Notes: generated by a model not told the origin, from the sequence alone. Positions 1 through 9,252 are shown, numbered from the stretch's first letter. The stretch is 64,000 bases of DNA from CAIWHR01 sp963726775 (GCA_963726775.1 CAVSDL010000001.1:496001-560000); one strand, 5' to 3'. Numbers and translations are program-made.

Positions 1-2
1 AG

Positions 3-872
3 AAGCGTCGGATCGGCTACGTGTTTCAGGATGCCCTGCTGTTTCCGCATCTGGATGTGGAATCGAACCTGCTCTATGGACAGAAGCTGCGCGCGCCCGG
101 GGATCGCTTCATCGACGAGGCGCGCGTGGTCGAGCTCCTCGGCCTCTCCAAACTGTTGCGCCGAAAGCCCAACGCGCTGTCGGGCGGGGAAAAGCAGCGC
201 GTTGCCATCGGCCGCGCGTTGCTCGCTCAACCGCGCATTCTGCTCATGGACGAGCCGCTGGCCGCGCTCGACATACCGCGCAAAACGGAGATCCTCGACT
301 ATGTCGAACGGCTGCGCGACGAGCTCAGCATCCCGATCGTTTACGTGAGCCATTCGGTCGCGGAGATCACCCGGCTCGCGGACACGGTCGTGGTGTTGTC
401 CGACGGAAAGTGTCTTGCCATGGGCGACGTCGACGACGTGATGGGCCGGCTCGATCTCAAGCCCGCGACCGGCCGCTACGAGGCGGGTTCGGTTCTGGAA
501 ACTCACGTCACGGCACAGGACGACGAAGACCAGCTGACGACGCTCGCCTTCGACGGCGGCGAACTCATCGTGCCGCATCTGGACGTGTCGATCGGTGAAC
601 GCGTGCGAGCGCGGATTCGTGCGCGCGACGTGTCACTTTCCATCCGGAAGCCAACGGAAATCAGTATACTCAACGTGCTCCCTGCCCGCGTCACGGCTAT
701 CGACGAGGAGACCGGTCCAATTGTCGATCTGCAGCTCTCGGTCGGGAGCGCCACGCTTGTCGCACGCATTACACGTCGTTCTTTCCAGCAGTTGGGAATT
801 CGTGCGGGGCAGCAAGTCTATGCGCTGATCAAGGCCGTGTCCTTTGACCAGCGGAGCGTCGGCTACGCGTAA
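3..872 (+). CDS. modC: Molybdate ABC transporter ATP-binding protein, 5' truncated by window edge
   Basis: The gene enters from the left edge, so the Walker A segment is missing; 289 codons remain. Visible are the Q-loop (YVFQDALLFPHL), the ABC signature LSGGEKQRVAIGRALL, Walker B ILLMDEPLAALD and the H-loop in YVSHSV. The C-terminal ~70 residues form a Mop/TOBE-type molybdate-sensing domain, which separates ModC from most other import ATPases. Known role: cytoplasmic ATPase that powers ModB during molybdate (or tungstate) uptake. It is followed after 14 bases by a ModE-like regulator and then a molbindin, which supports the assignment. modA and modB presumably lie to the left, outside the window. 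Confidence 0.93.
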   Translation, partial: KRRIGYVFQDALLFPHLDVESNLLYGQKLRAPGDRFIDEARVVELLGLSKLLRRKPNALSGGEKQRVAIGRALLAQPRILLMDEPLAALDIPRKTEILDYVERLRDELSIPIVYVSHSVAEITRLADTVVVLSDGKCLAMGDVDDVMGRLDLKPATGRYEAGSVLETHVTAQDDEDQLTTLAFDGGELIVPHLDVSIGERVRARIRARDVSLSIRKPTEISILNVLPARVTAIDEETGPIVDLQLSVGSATLVARITRRSFQQLGIRAGQQVYALIKAVSFDQRSVGYA

Positions 873-886
873 TCGTCGGAGGATCG

Positions 887-1255
887 ATGAAGCCCGGGGT
901 CCGATTTCACATTCGCGATAGCGGCCGCGAGACCAAGTTGGCAATCGGCCCGGGCAAGGTTGCGCTCCTGGAGGCCATCGGGCAAACCGGTTCGATTGCG
1001 TCGTCCGCCAAGAAGCTCGGAATGTCGTATCGCCGCGCGTGGCTTTTGGTCGACGAGACGAATCGTTGTCTCGTTCGACCTGCGGTGGAGACGGCCACGG
1101 GCGGCGAACGCGGCGGAGGCACCACGCTTACCGCGGTCGGCGTCGAATTGGTCCGGCGCTATCGCGCGCTGGAACGCCAGACCGGATTGGCGGTGACCCG
1201 GAATCTGAGATCCTTGTTGCGCACCATCCCGGCCGGCAATCGCACGTTGAAGTGA
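887..1255 (+). CDS. ModE-like regulator made of the winged-helix DNA-binding domain only
   Basis: A 122-residue protein with the ModE N-terminal fold: the segment around residues 25-60 (TGSIASSAKKLGMSYRRAW) is the LysR-like helix-turn-helix of ModE, followed by the GGERGGGTTLT wing and a short helical dimerisation tail. Full ModE carries two further Mop domains that bind molybdate; they are absent here, and a separate single-Mop protein is encoded just downstream. A GGAGGA ribosome site lies 3-8 bases before the ATG. Likely role: repression of molybdate uptake or activation of molybdoenzyme genes. How it would sense molybdate is unclear. Confidence 0.85.
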   Translation: MKPGVRFHIRDSGRETKLAIGPGKVALLEAIGQTGSIASSAKKLGMSYRRAWLLVDETNRCLVRPAVETATGGERGGGTTLTAVGVELVRRYRALERQTGLAVTRNLRSLLRTIPAGNRTLK

Positions 1256-1376
1256 ACTTCCGGCCATGCATCGGCTGGTTTGCCGGAAAGTTGGACCGTG
1301 CCACGTCAGCACACGCCGACGATCGCATGCGGTAGGCGGTACGACAAAGTGCATTCAATCCACCATTGGAGGTCTC

Positions 1377-1586
1377 ATGAAGGTCAGCGCTCGTAACCAG
1401 TTCCCGGGAACCGTGAAGCACATTGTCAGGGGCCCGGTCAGCGCCGAAATCACCGTGACGATTGCGTCCGGCATCGACGTGGTTGCCGTCATCAGCACCA
1501 CTTCGGCAGAAAATCTGAAGCTCGCTGTTGGCAAGCCGGCGCAGGTGTTGATCAAAGCCAGCAGCGTGCTGATCGGGACCGAATGA
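1377..1586 (+). CDS. mop: Molbindin (single Mop domain molybdate-binding protein)
   Basis: A 69-residue protein matching the classic molbindin: SARNQFPGTVKHI at residues 4-16, then a TTSAENLKLAVGKPA segment and KASSVLIG near the end, as in the Mop repeat of ModE and ModC. The ATG at 1377 is chosen because GGAGG lies 6 bases upstream and the protein then has the usual molbindin length; a longer in-frame opening to 1266 has no such site. Molbindins form cytoplasmic hexamers that store molybdate or tungstate. The stop codon overlaps the next gene by four bases (ATGA), implying coupled translation. Confidence 0.92.
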   Translation: MKVSARNQFPGTVKHIVRGPVSAEITVTIASGIDVVAVISTTSAENLKLAVGKPAQVLIKASSVLIGTE

Positions 1587-2122
1587 AGCGTGTCCGGCGG
1601 TTCGTTCTGACGCCGCTCATTGCCCTCGCCGCGGGCTGCGGGCTCGCGCAGGCTGTCGACCCTGCACGCTACGTCACGACGACCGTCTCGATTGGCGGCA
1701 ACGTCGAGCGCAATCTCGAACTTACCGTCGACGATCTCAAGCGGTTGCCCGTTCGGCAAATTGTGGAGCGCCGCAACGTGAGCGGCGCGGGGGGCGCCGC
1801 GACCGATTCGACCCGGCGCCTGACCGGCGTGTTGCTCCGCGATGTGCTCGATGCCGCCGGGCTGATCGAACGCCGGCGTTCCGACCTGCGCCGAAGCTAC
1901 GTCGTGGCGTCGGCGAGCGACGGATATTCCGTTGTGTTTTCCTGGGGCGAGCTGTTCAACGCACAGGTGGGCGACGGCGCGCTGATCGTCTATGAACACG
2001 AAGGCTTATCGCTGCCGGACAGCGAAGGGCGCATCGCGCTTGTGTCCATCAACGACACGCGGCCGGGCCCGCGGCATGTCAAGTGGCTGAACCGGATCGA
2101 TGTAAGAATCGCGGGGGAGTAG
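1583..2122 (+). CDS. Exported oxidoreductase molybdopterin-binding domain protein
   Basis: 179 residues. The N-terminus has a basic start, a hydrophobic run and a cleavable signal (about residues 1-24, ending AQA). The rest resembles the small form of the sulfite-oxidase-type molybdopterin-binding fold: LTVDDLKRLP, then RRLTGVLLRDVLDAAGL, a YVVASASDGYSVVFSW segment and the closing GPRHVKWLNRIDV. No conserved cysteine ligand to Mo is evident in this short version; the lone Cys is in the signal region. It follows the molbindin with a four-base overlap, so it belongs to the molybdenum locus. Substrate unknown. Confidence 0.75.
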   Translation: MKRVRRFVLTPLIALAAGCGLAQAVDPARYVTTTVSIGGNVERNLELTVDDLKRLPVRQIVERRNVSGAGGAATDSTRRLTGVLLRDVLDAAGLIERRRSDLRRSYVVASASDGYSVVFSWGELFNAQVGDGALIVYEHEGLSLPDSEGRIALVSINDTRPGPRHVKWLNRIDVRIAGE

Positions 2123-2184
2123 GCACGACCCTCCACGACGCCGGACCGACCGGGCGCGTATCTACGTGATAGCTCCGGGTCCCG

Positions 2185-2859
2185 CTAGCGAGACCTGCCG
2201 GACCGCGATGCCTCGGGCTCGAAACCGTAGGGCAACTGCGCAAGCTTTGCTTCGAGACGGTCGATATTGCCGGCGAGCCGTCGGGCCACAAGGCTCACCA
2301 GATGGAAGCCGAACTCCGGGTTCTGGTAGTAGAGCTGCTTCAGCGTGCTCTCGTCGATCGTGAGCACCGTCGATGGCTCGAGGCACTTCGCCGTCTGTGT
2401 GCGCTTGCGTTCGTGCGTGAAGAACGCGATTTCGCCGAAGATGCGCCCGGGCGGCAGCTCGTCTTCGATCTCGACGAATTCGATCCGGCCTTCGGCCAGG
2501 TAGTAGAGTTCGGTCGCGGGATCGCCCTTGCGGAACAGGATTTCGCCTGCCGCGAACTTCTTCGTCCGCATATAGGGCCGGAGCCACACGCCGGAAGGAT
2601 CGCCGGTTGCGGCCGCGGCTTTGACGCGCCGCGTGAGGCGCACCATGCTGACCGTCCGGAAACAGTTGATGGGCAGCAGCGCCGCATTGAGACAGAGCAC
2701 CGGCCACGATTGCAGCAGGATGCCGTAGATGATGAATCCGACGTTGCTCGCCGCGTTCACCACGCGCAGCGGAATGATCGTCTTCATGAAAAAGCTCACG
2801 CAGACGAGAACGCCGCCGATGATGGCCGCGGCGTAGGCGATGCCTTCGACTGTCGTCAT
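2185..2859 (-). CDS. Membrane protein with C-terminal cyclic-nucleotide-binding domain
   Basis: 224 residues. The first ~70 hold about three hydrophobic segments (around residues 5-24, 33-52 and 54-70). Residues ~95-200 form a cNMP-binding domain: KFAAGEILFRKGDPATELYYL, then GRIFGEIAFFTHERKRTQT, which keeps the Gly-Glu and the Arg of the phosphate-binding cassette. There is no DNA-binding HTH, so it is not a Crp-type regulator. It is the last gene of an operon whose first gene encodes a nucleotide cyclase domain, making it a candidate local receptor for the product. Start at 2859 gives the membrane segments; upstream frame is part of the neighbouring regulator. Confidence 0.85.
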   Translation of the reverse strand: MTTVEGIAYAAAIIGGVLVCVSFFMKTIIPLRVVNAASNVGFIIYGILLQSWPVLCLNAALLPINCFRTVSMVRLTRRVKAAAATGDPSGVWLRPYMRTKKFAAGEILFRKGDPATELYYLAEGRIEFVEIEDELPPGRIFGEIAFFTHERKRTQTAKCLEPSTVLTIDESTLKQLYYQNPEFGFHLVSLVARRLAGNIDRLEAKLAQLPYGFEPEASRSGRSR

Positions 2860-2909
2860 GGTCTTGCCACCATTCGTGTATGTTGGTCCGTAGACGCCGC
2901 GGCGGCGGG

Positions 2910-3284
2910 TCAGCCCGGCTCGCGCCCGAGCATCGCATTGACCGCGTCGAGGAACTCGACCAGATTGATCGGCTTGCCGACGTAGCCGTCGAAGCCGGCC
3001 TCCGTGATCAGCTTGCGGTCCTGTTGCATCACCGACGCCGTCACTGCGATCACCGGAATCTTCGCGGTCGCGGGATCGCCGCGCAAGACGCGCAATGCGT
3101 CGATTCCGTTCATCCCCGGCAGCTGTATGTCCATCAGGATCAGCTCCGGCCTGCGCTCGACCGCAAGCGCAATGCCGTCCTCCGCTGTCGTCGCCTTTAG
3201 CGTCGTGTGGCCCTTGACCTCGAGCACATCGCCGACGAGCTTCATGTTCCGCGGATTGTCTTCGACGATCAGAATGAGGCTCAT
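2910..3284 (-). CDS. Single-domain response regulator (CheY/DivK-like)
   Basis: 124 residues, a lone receiver domain: acidic pair in ILIVEDNPRNMK, phospho-acceptor Asp in ELILMDIQLPGMNG, the Thr of VIAVTASVM, and the conserved Lys in GYVGKPINL. No output domain is present, as in DivK/Spo0F-type shuttles. The start codon overlaps the stop of the upstream sensor kinase by four bases (ATGA at 3281-3284), so kinase and receiver are translationally coupled; the kinase lacks its own receiver and this is its obvious partner. Confidence 0.93.
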   Translation of the reverse strand: MSLILIVEDNPRNMKLVGDVLEVKGHTTLKATTAEDGIALAVERRPELILMDIQLPGMNGIDALRVLRGDPATAKIPVIAVTASVMQQDRKLITEAGFDGYVGKPINLVEFLDAVNAMLGREPG

Positions 3285-6200
3285 GTCCGTTCCGGAAGAG
3301 TGAAGTAGAACGTGGATCCCTTGCCCAGCGCGCTTTCGACCCAGATGCGCCCCCCGTGCAACTCGACAAACCTGCGGGTTAGCGCCAGGCCGAGGCCGGT
3401 GCCCTCCTGTTTGCTCGTGTAGTCGCCTCCGACCTGGCGAAACTCCTCGAACACCGCCTCCTGGTCTTTCGGCGCGATGCCGATTCCGGTGTCCTTCACG
3501 GCGATCAGGATGCCGGCCTGCTCGCGCACCGCAGTCACCTCGACGCGCCCGCCATCGGGCGTGAATTTCACGGCATTGGAGAGCAGGTTGAGCAGAATCT
3601 GCTTGAACTTCCGCTCGTCGGCGACAAGCGTTCCGAGCGCGGGCGCGACTTCGAGGCCAAGCGCGATCCCATGCTTGGTCGCGCGCTCGCGGATCAGCGT
3701 CATCGCATCGGCCAGCGCCGCCGGCAAGTCGAACGGCGAGATGTCGAGTTCCATCCGCCCGGCCTCCACCTTCGACAGATCGAGAACGTCGTTGATCAGG
3801 TTCAACAGATGCCGGCCGGAAGAATGGATGTCCTTGAGGTAGTCGTCCTGCTTTTCGTTGAGCTCCCCGAAGAGCCGCGCCAGCAGCACTTCGGAAAATC
3901 CGATGACGGCATTGAGCGGCGTGCGCAGCTCGTGCGACATGCTGGCGAGGAACGCCGACTTGTGCTTGTTCGCGATCTCCAGCTCCCGGCTCTTGTCCTG
4001 GATTTCGCGGAACAGCCGCGCATTTTGAATGGCAATCACCGCCTGGTCGGCAAAGGTCCGCAACAGCGCGATGTCCTTGTCCGAGAACGGTCCGGCGTTC
4101 TCGCGTCCGACGAAGATGGCTCCGATGCCACGACCCTCCCACATCATCGGCGCGAAGATCAGCGCCTTGATGCCGGTCGCGCGACACCCCTGGATCGTGC
4201 CGACCGGCACGTTCTCGCCATGTTCGACGTCGGGAAAGTGCAATACACGGCGCTGCACGATCGCCGCACCCGATCCGGTCGTACCGTCCACCGCCGCCGG
4301 AAAGATCTTCTCGAGCTCCTCCCGACCCGGACCGTGATACGCACCAAGGCGAATGAGCCCGTCCTCCCCGACCAGGTTGATCCCGACCAACTGGCCCGCG
4401 AACAGATGCTCGCAGCTCACGAGGATCTTGTCGAAGACCGGCCCCGTGTCGGCGATGGAGCTGGAGATGGCGGAAAGGACCTCACCGGACGCGCGCTGCT
4501 GGTCCAGCGCTTCCCTGGTTTCGTTGAACAGCCGCGCGTTCTGGATCGCAATCACGGCCTGGTCCGCGAAGGTCTTCAGCAGCGCGATGTCCTTGTCGGA
4601 GAACGGGCCGGCATAGTCGCGCGCGACCCAGATCGCGCCGATGCCCTTGCCCTCCCACATCATCGGAGCGCCGATGGCCGCCTTGATGCCGAAGGCGCGC
4701 ATCGCCGCCTGCGCGGTCTCCGGAACCTTGTCAAGACTCTCGAAATGCACGACGCCGCGCGTCGCGATCGCGGTGCCGGTGGCGCTGGTCGTGTCGACGG
4801 TGTGCGGATACACCCGGCGCACCTCGTCCAGATTCGGGCCGTGATACGCGCCGAGATGCACGAGTCCGTCCTCGCCAACGAGGTCGATCACGGCCAGCTT
4901 GCCCGCGAACAGCCGCTCGCAACTCGTCAGTATCTTCTCGAAGACCGGCGCCGTGTCGGCAATCGAACTCGAGATCGCGGCGAGCACCTCGCCGGACGCG
5001 CGCTGCTGATCGAGCGCTTCCTTGGTTTCGTTGAAAAGCCGGACGTTTTCCAGCGAAATCGCCGCCTGATCGCCGAAGGTCCGCAGCAGGGTGATTTCCT
5101 GATCGTTGAAAGGCCGCACGTCATGCCTGCGGAGCAGGATGGTTCCGAATGGTTGGCCCTCGCGCAGCAGTGGAATGACGACGATCGTGCGGTGACCGGA
5201 GCGCCGGGCCAGTTCAGCACTCAACGGATACTCTGCGGCCTCGGCCAACATGTCGTGCACGTGAATCGTCCTGCGCTCCAGCAACGCACGGCCCGACGTG
5301 GAGTTGCGGTTGATCGGCAACAAGTCGATGCTGGTCACCGGCTCGGCCGACGGCCCCTTCGAAGCGAGATGCCGAAGCATATCGCCGTCGGTGAGATAGA
5401 TCGACGCCGCCGATGCATCGCACAATTGTGCCGCACGTTCGGCGATTGCATCGAGCACCGGCTGTACATCGCTGGGCGAACCCGAGATCACTTGCAGGAT
5501 TTCGCTGATCGCCGTCTGCTTCGCGAGCGCTTCCCTGGTTTCGTTGAAGAGGCGCACGTTGTCGATGGCAATGGCGGCCTGCCGCGCGAACGTTTCCACC
5601 AGCGCAACCTGGTCGGGCGAGAACAGCCTGGGTTCCGGGCGCCAGAGGAAGATCGCACCATACGCACCGCTTTCGCGCATCAGGGGAACGGCCAGGACAG
5701 CCCGAAAGCCCGCTCGCTGCGCGTTATCCCGCGCATCGGGGTATTCGCTTTCGAGCAAAGGCACGATGTCGGCGTGGTGAATGGTCTTGCGATCGAGCGC
5801 AGCACGACCGGTGATGGAAGTTCTTTTCAGCGGCACTGGAGCGGTGGAAGTTTGGACTTTTCCGTGCTCGGTCACCCAGTAGTCCGCCATCGGTTGGAGC
5901 GTGTCGCCTTCGACGAGAAGCACTCTCGCAAACGGTGCACTACACAGGTGGGCTGCCCGCTCGGCGACGGCGTCGAGCACTGGTTGTACGTCGGTCGGCG
6001 AATTCGAAATCACCCGCAGAATTTCGCTGACCGCTGTTTCCTTCGCGAGCGCTTCCCGGGTTTCGTTGAAGAGTCGCACGTTGTCGATGGCGATGGCGGC
6101 CTGCCGCGCGAACGTCTCGACCAATGCGACCTGATCGGGCGCGAACAGCCGCGGCTCGCGACGGAAGAGAAAAATCGTGCCGTAGGCGCCGCCCTCGCGC

Positions 6201-7774
6201 ATCAGCGGCACGGCCAGCACAGCGCGGAATCCAAATCTCCGTTGATTGTCCCGCGCGTCGGGGTATTCGACATCGAGCAGCGGAACAACGTCCGCGTGGT
6301 GAATGGTTTCGCGGTCGAGCGCAGCGCGAGCGCTTATGTAGGTTCGCTTGAGGTCGTAGGGCCCCTTCTGATCCTTCGGGCTCTCGAATTCCGAATTCGA
6401 CGCGGAATCGATGTCGTACCCGGCCGCCACGCTGAATACGGCGCCGTCGACGAGCATCACTTGCGCGAACGGTGCATCGCACAGGTGAGCGGCCCGCTCG
6501 GCAACGGCGTCCAAGACCGGCTGCACGTCGGTCGGCGAGTTCGAGATCACCCGCAGAATCTCGCTGATCGCCGTCTGCTGTTCGAGTGAATTCTGCAGCT
6601 CGTGCGTGCGTTCCTCGACCTTGCGCTCGAGACTCGCATACGATTCTTTCAACTGACCCGACATCCGGTTGAAGCGATCGGCAAGCGCTTCCAGCTCATC
6701 GCCGGTATGCACGTCGATCTTCTGGTCGAGGTCGCCCTCGCCGATCCGCTGCGCGCCCTCGGACAGCGTTCGAATCGGCCGCGCCATCCCGCGCGCCAGC
6801 GCAAGCGCACCCAGCGCGGAGATCACCAGACCCGCCAGCAGCAGCAGTCCCGTGCGCAATATGGACGCGTTGAGTTTCGCATACACCTCCGACACCGGCT
6901 GCTCGACGAATACGAACCAGTCAAGGGCCTCGATCGACGCGACCGACACGAGCACCGGCGTACCCATCAGGTCGTGCGAAAGCATGGCGGTGTCGCCAAG
7001 ACCCTGTTTGCTGACGGCCGCCTTAACGTGCGCGAGGTCCGAGAGGTTCGTCTTGCGCAGGACCAATCCAATATCCGGGTCCGCGACCAGGAAACCGCTG
7101 CGGTCGACGACGTAGGCCTTGCCCGATTCGCCGATCTTGATCCGGGACACGACGTCCCAGATGAACTTGAGGTTGACTTCGGCGATCGTGACCGGTCCGT
7201 TGTCGCCGCCCGATCGAACCGCTATGGTCATGTAGGGCTCGGTCTCCTTGCGGTAGTACACCGGCCCGACCCACGGCTGGCCGCGCCTGGAACCGCGGAA
7301 CGCCGGTTCCTGCGAACGGTCCTTCCCCGAGCCGATGACATTCATCGCGAGCCGAAACACCGCCAGCTGCTCGCGCCCGGCGCCATCGAGCTGCGTGATG
7401 TCGGTGACTTCGGGAACCTGGCGCAGGAGCTTGTCGAATTCGATCCGGCGCAGTTCGACATCGCTCGCGTCGAGTTGCGGGAGCGCCGCGTAGGCGAGTT
7501 GCTGCTCGATCTGGCGGACGTACTGCTCGATGCGCGACGCCGCGGCGATCGCCTTCTCCTGCTGCAGGTTGCCGAGCCCGGTCTTCTGCTCCTGATACGA
7601 GAAATAGACACTGACCGCGCCCGACGCAAGCAGCGCGCCGCTGACCAGCGAAAGGATGAGCAGCAGGTATTTGCGGAAGAGCCGGCCCTGCCGCGATCGC
7701 CGCGCCGGCGTCGCCATGGCCGCCTCGGCGGGCGCGACCGCCATGGGCTCGATTCGATTCGAGCGGTCGTTCAC
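3281..7774 (-). CDS. Transmembrane sensor histidine kinase with Cache-HAMP and five GAF domains
   Basis: 1497 residues from a GTG start. Order: transmembrane helix (~35-58), periplasmic Cache-type sensor (~60-300), second helix (~308-330), HAMP (~331-385), coiled coil, then five GAF modules. GAF 1-3 open with the repeated EILRVISNSPTDVQPVLDA-like segment and GAF 4-5 with EVLAAISSSIADTAPVF, so the array grew by internal duplication. It closes with HisKA (SHELRTPLNAVIGFSE, phosphorylated His) and HATPase (N box NLLSNAVKF, DTGIGI, GTGLGLAL). Seven bases separate it from the upstream cyclase gene and it overlaps the downstream receiver gene. Ligands of Cache and GAF domains cannot be read from sequence. 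Confidence 0.95.
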   Translation of the reverse strand: MNDRSNRIEPMAVAPAEAAMATPARRSRQGRLFRKYLLLILSLVSGALLASGAVSVYFSYQEQKTGLGNLQQEKAIAAASRIEQYVRQIEQQLAYAALPQLDASDVELRRIEFDKLLRQVPEVTDITQLDGAGREQLAVFRLAMNVIGSGKDRSQEPAFRGSRRGQPWVGPVYYRKETEPYMTIAVRSGGDNGPVTIAEVNLKFIWDVVSRIKIGESGKAYVVDRSGFLVADPDIGLVLRKTNLSDLAHVKAAVSKQGLGDTAMLSHDLMGTPVLVSVASIEALDWFVFVEQPVSEVYAKLNASILRTGLLLLAGLVISALGALALARGMARPIRTLSEGAQRIGEGDLDQKIDVHTGDELEALADRFNRMSGQLKESYASLERKVEERTHELQNSLEQQTAISEILRVISNSPTDVQPVLDAVAERAAHLCDAPFAQVMLVDGAVFSVAAGYDIDSASNSEFESPKDQKGPYDLKRTYISARAALDRETIHHADVVPLLDVEYPDARDNQRRFGFRAVLAVPLMREGGAYGTIFLFRREPRLFAPDQVALVETFARQAAIAIDNVRLFNETREALAKETAVSEILRVISNSPTDVQPVLDAVAERAAHLCSAPFARVLLVEGDTLQPMADYWVTEHGKVQTSTAPVPLKRTSITGRAALDRKTIHHADIVPLLESEYPDARDNAQRAGFRAVLAVPLMRESGAYGAIFLWRPEPRLFSPDQVALVETFARQAAIAIDNVRLFNETREALAKQTAISEILQVISGSPSDVQPVLDAIAERAAQLCDASAASIYLTDGDMLRHLASKGPSAEPVTSIDLLPINRNSTSGRALLERRTIHVHDMLAEAAEYPLSAELARRSGHRTIVVIPLLREGQPFGTILLRRHDVRPFNDQEITLLRTFGDQAAISLENVRLFNETKEALDQQRASGEVLAAISSSIADTAPVFEKILTSCERLFAGKLAVIDLVGEDGLVHLGAYHGPNLDEVRRVYPHTVDTTSATGTAIATRGVVHFESLDKVPETAQAAMRAFGIKAAIGAPMMWEGKGIGAIWVARDYAGPFSDKDIALLKTFADQAVIAIQNARLFNETREALDQQRASGEVLSAISSSIADTGPVFDKILVSCEHLFAGQLVGINLVGEDGLIRLGAYHGPGREELEKIFPAAVDGTTGSGAAIVQRRVLHFPDVEHGENVPVGTIQGCRATGIKALIFAPMMWEGRGIGAIFVGRENAGPFSDKDIALLRTFADQAVIAIQNARLFREIQDKSRELEIANKHKSAFLASMSHELRTPLNAVIGFSEVLLARLFGELNEKQDDYLKDIHSSGRHLLNLINDVLDLSKVEAGRMELDISPFDLPAALADAMTLIRERATKHGIALGLEVAPALGTLVADERKFKQILLNLLSNAVKFTPDGGRVEVTAVREQAGILIAVKDTGIGIAPKDQEAVFEEFRQVGGDYTSKQEGTGLGLALTRRFVELHGGRIWVESALGKGSTFYFTLPERT

Positions 7775-7781
7775 GTGAGCG

Positions 7782-8915
7782 CTACCCTTGCTTCAACCCG
7801 GGGTCGATCGGGCCAAGGCAACGAAACGCGCGCGCCGGACGCGCGAAGCCGTGCAACTGCAATTCGCCGAGGTCTTCGGTTTCGACGACTTCGCTCACTT
7901 CGGCGTACACGTGTTGCGAGATGAGGATTTCGCCGGCCTTCGCGTGCTGGCACAGGCGCGCCGCGAGGTTGGTCACGGTACCGATCGCCCCGTAGTCGAT
8001 CCGCCCTTCGAAGCCGATGGCGCCTACCGTGGCGAATCCCTGGGCCACGCCGATGCCGAGGCCGAGCTCCACACCCCGCTTCTTCCACTTCGCCGACAGT
8101 TCGAGCGCAGCCTCACGCATTGCAATTGCCAGCATGACGCCTCGTTCGGCCGCACGGTCGACCGGAACCGGATCCCCCAGGAACACCATCATTCCGTCAC
8201 CGGTGAAGCGCTCGAGCGTTGCCTCGTGGGCGAGAACGAGCCGCCCCATCGCGGCATGAAAGGAACCCAGCGTGCGCATCAGCTCTTCGGGTTCCGACGT
8301 TTCCGCGAACGCGGTGAAGCCGCGCAGGTCCGAATAGACGACGACAATTTCGCGCCGGCGGCTTTTCAACGGATCTTCGCTCCCGCCCTCGACGATCAAT
8401 TCGGCCAGCTTCGGGGAGAAGAACCGCTTGAGGCGCGCGAGCCGTTCGTTTTCCGCGACCTGCTCGGCGACCCGCCGCTCCAGCGTCGCGCTCCATTCGG
8501 CGAGCTGCACCGCCTGCCGCTGGGTTTCCTTGTGCAGCCGCTGGATGCGCAGCAGCGACTGTACCCGCGCGTAGAGCTCGGGCTGGTTGAGCGGCTTGGC
8601 GAGGAAGTCGTCCGCTCCGGCCGCAATGCCATTGATCCGCTCGTGCTGCGGATCGAGCGATGTGACGAGGACGACCGGCAGCAGCGCGGTCTCGGGGTTG
8701 GCGCGGATCTTCCGGCACACGTCGTACCCCGACATCCCCGGCATCATGACGTCAAGCAGGACGAGATCGGGCATCTCCGCCGCGACTTTGGCCAGGCCCT
8801 CCTCGCCCGAGCTGGCCGTGGCCACCGCGTAGCCCTTGACCGCAAGCAGGTCGGCCAGCAGCTTCACATTGGCCGGCGTGTCGTCGACAACCAGGATCTT
8901 CGCCTGCTCGCTCAT
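7782..8915 (-). CDS. Response regulator with class III adenylate/guanylate cyclase output domain
   Basis: 377 residues. Residues 1-125 are a receiver: ILVVDDTPANVK, phospho-acceptor Asp in LVLLDVMMPGMSG, Lys in FLAKPLN. A coiled coil (~130-165) leads to a class III cyclase domain (~190-360). Both metal-binding aspartates are present (VVYSDLRGFTAF and FTGDGMMVFLGDP), as are the late DY and NLAAR residues that bind base and transition state, so the cyclase should be active. cAMP versus cGMP cannot be fixed from this. First gene of the operon with a five-GAF kinase, a single receiver and a cNMP-binding membrane protein; the kinase probably controls it by phosphorylation. Confidence 0.93.
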   Translation of the reverse strand: MSEQAKILVVDDTPANVKLLADLLAVKGYAVATASSGEEGLAKVAAEMPDLVLLDVMMPGMSGYDVCRKIRANPETALLPVVLVTSLDPQHERINGIAAGADDFLAKPLNQPELYARVQSLLRIQRLHKETQRQAVQLAEWSATLERRVAEQVAENERLARLKRFFSPKLAELIVEGGSEDPLKSRRREIVVVYSDLRGFTAFAETSEPEELMRTLGSFHAAMGRLVLAHEATLERFTGDGMMVFLGDPVPVDRAAERGVMLAIAMREAALELSAKWKKRGVELGLGIGVAQGFATVGAIGFEGRIDYGAIGTVTNLAARLCQHAKAGEILISQHVYAEVSEVVETEDLGELQLHGFARPARAFRCLGPIDPGLKQG

Positions 8916-9252
8916 TCCCGCCTCACCCCGAGGGTGCCCTTGAGTCTATGGTACCCAATTCGGCGGCGCCGGGGCCGCTCTCCGGAAGGCGAATGCTTGC
9001 GCGCCACGTCCAGCGCAGCGCACGCCGCTCGAACGGGATTACGCCGAGGCGGGACCGCAAGAGACCGCAGGATGTCAGGGGGGCGCGCGGCATCGCTCGT
9101 GGTGAAGCTTCAATATGCAGGTCCTGTCGTTTCCTGCCGGGGCGCGATGAATATCCGCTTCTCCGACACCCAGGCGCTAAACCCGGGTATCGGGAGCGTG
9201 CATTCGGATCGAAATTCGCAGATGCGGTGGCTTCGGAATTGCAGGCGCACGC
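8916..9252. other. Intergenic region, no gene seen
   Basis: 337 bases upstream of the cyclase operon and downstream of the Hyf-like operon. No convincing coding frame, RNA or strong terminator was found. It must contain the promoter of the minus-strand cyclase operon, but no confident -10/-35 pair could be picked. Confidence 0.5.

Noticed and set aside
2301..2985. 227-codon plus-strand frame opposite the cNMP-binding protein
   Set aside because: Shadow frame; the minus-strand gene has clear membrane and CNB features.
3671..6589. 972-codon open frame on the plus strand opposite the sensor kinase
   Set aside because: Antisense shadow of a GC-rich gene; no domains, Arg/Gln/Asp-rich composition, and the minus-strand kinase is unmistakable.
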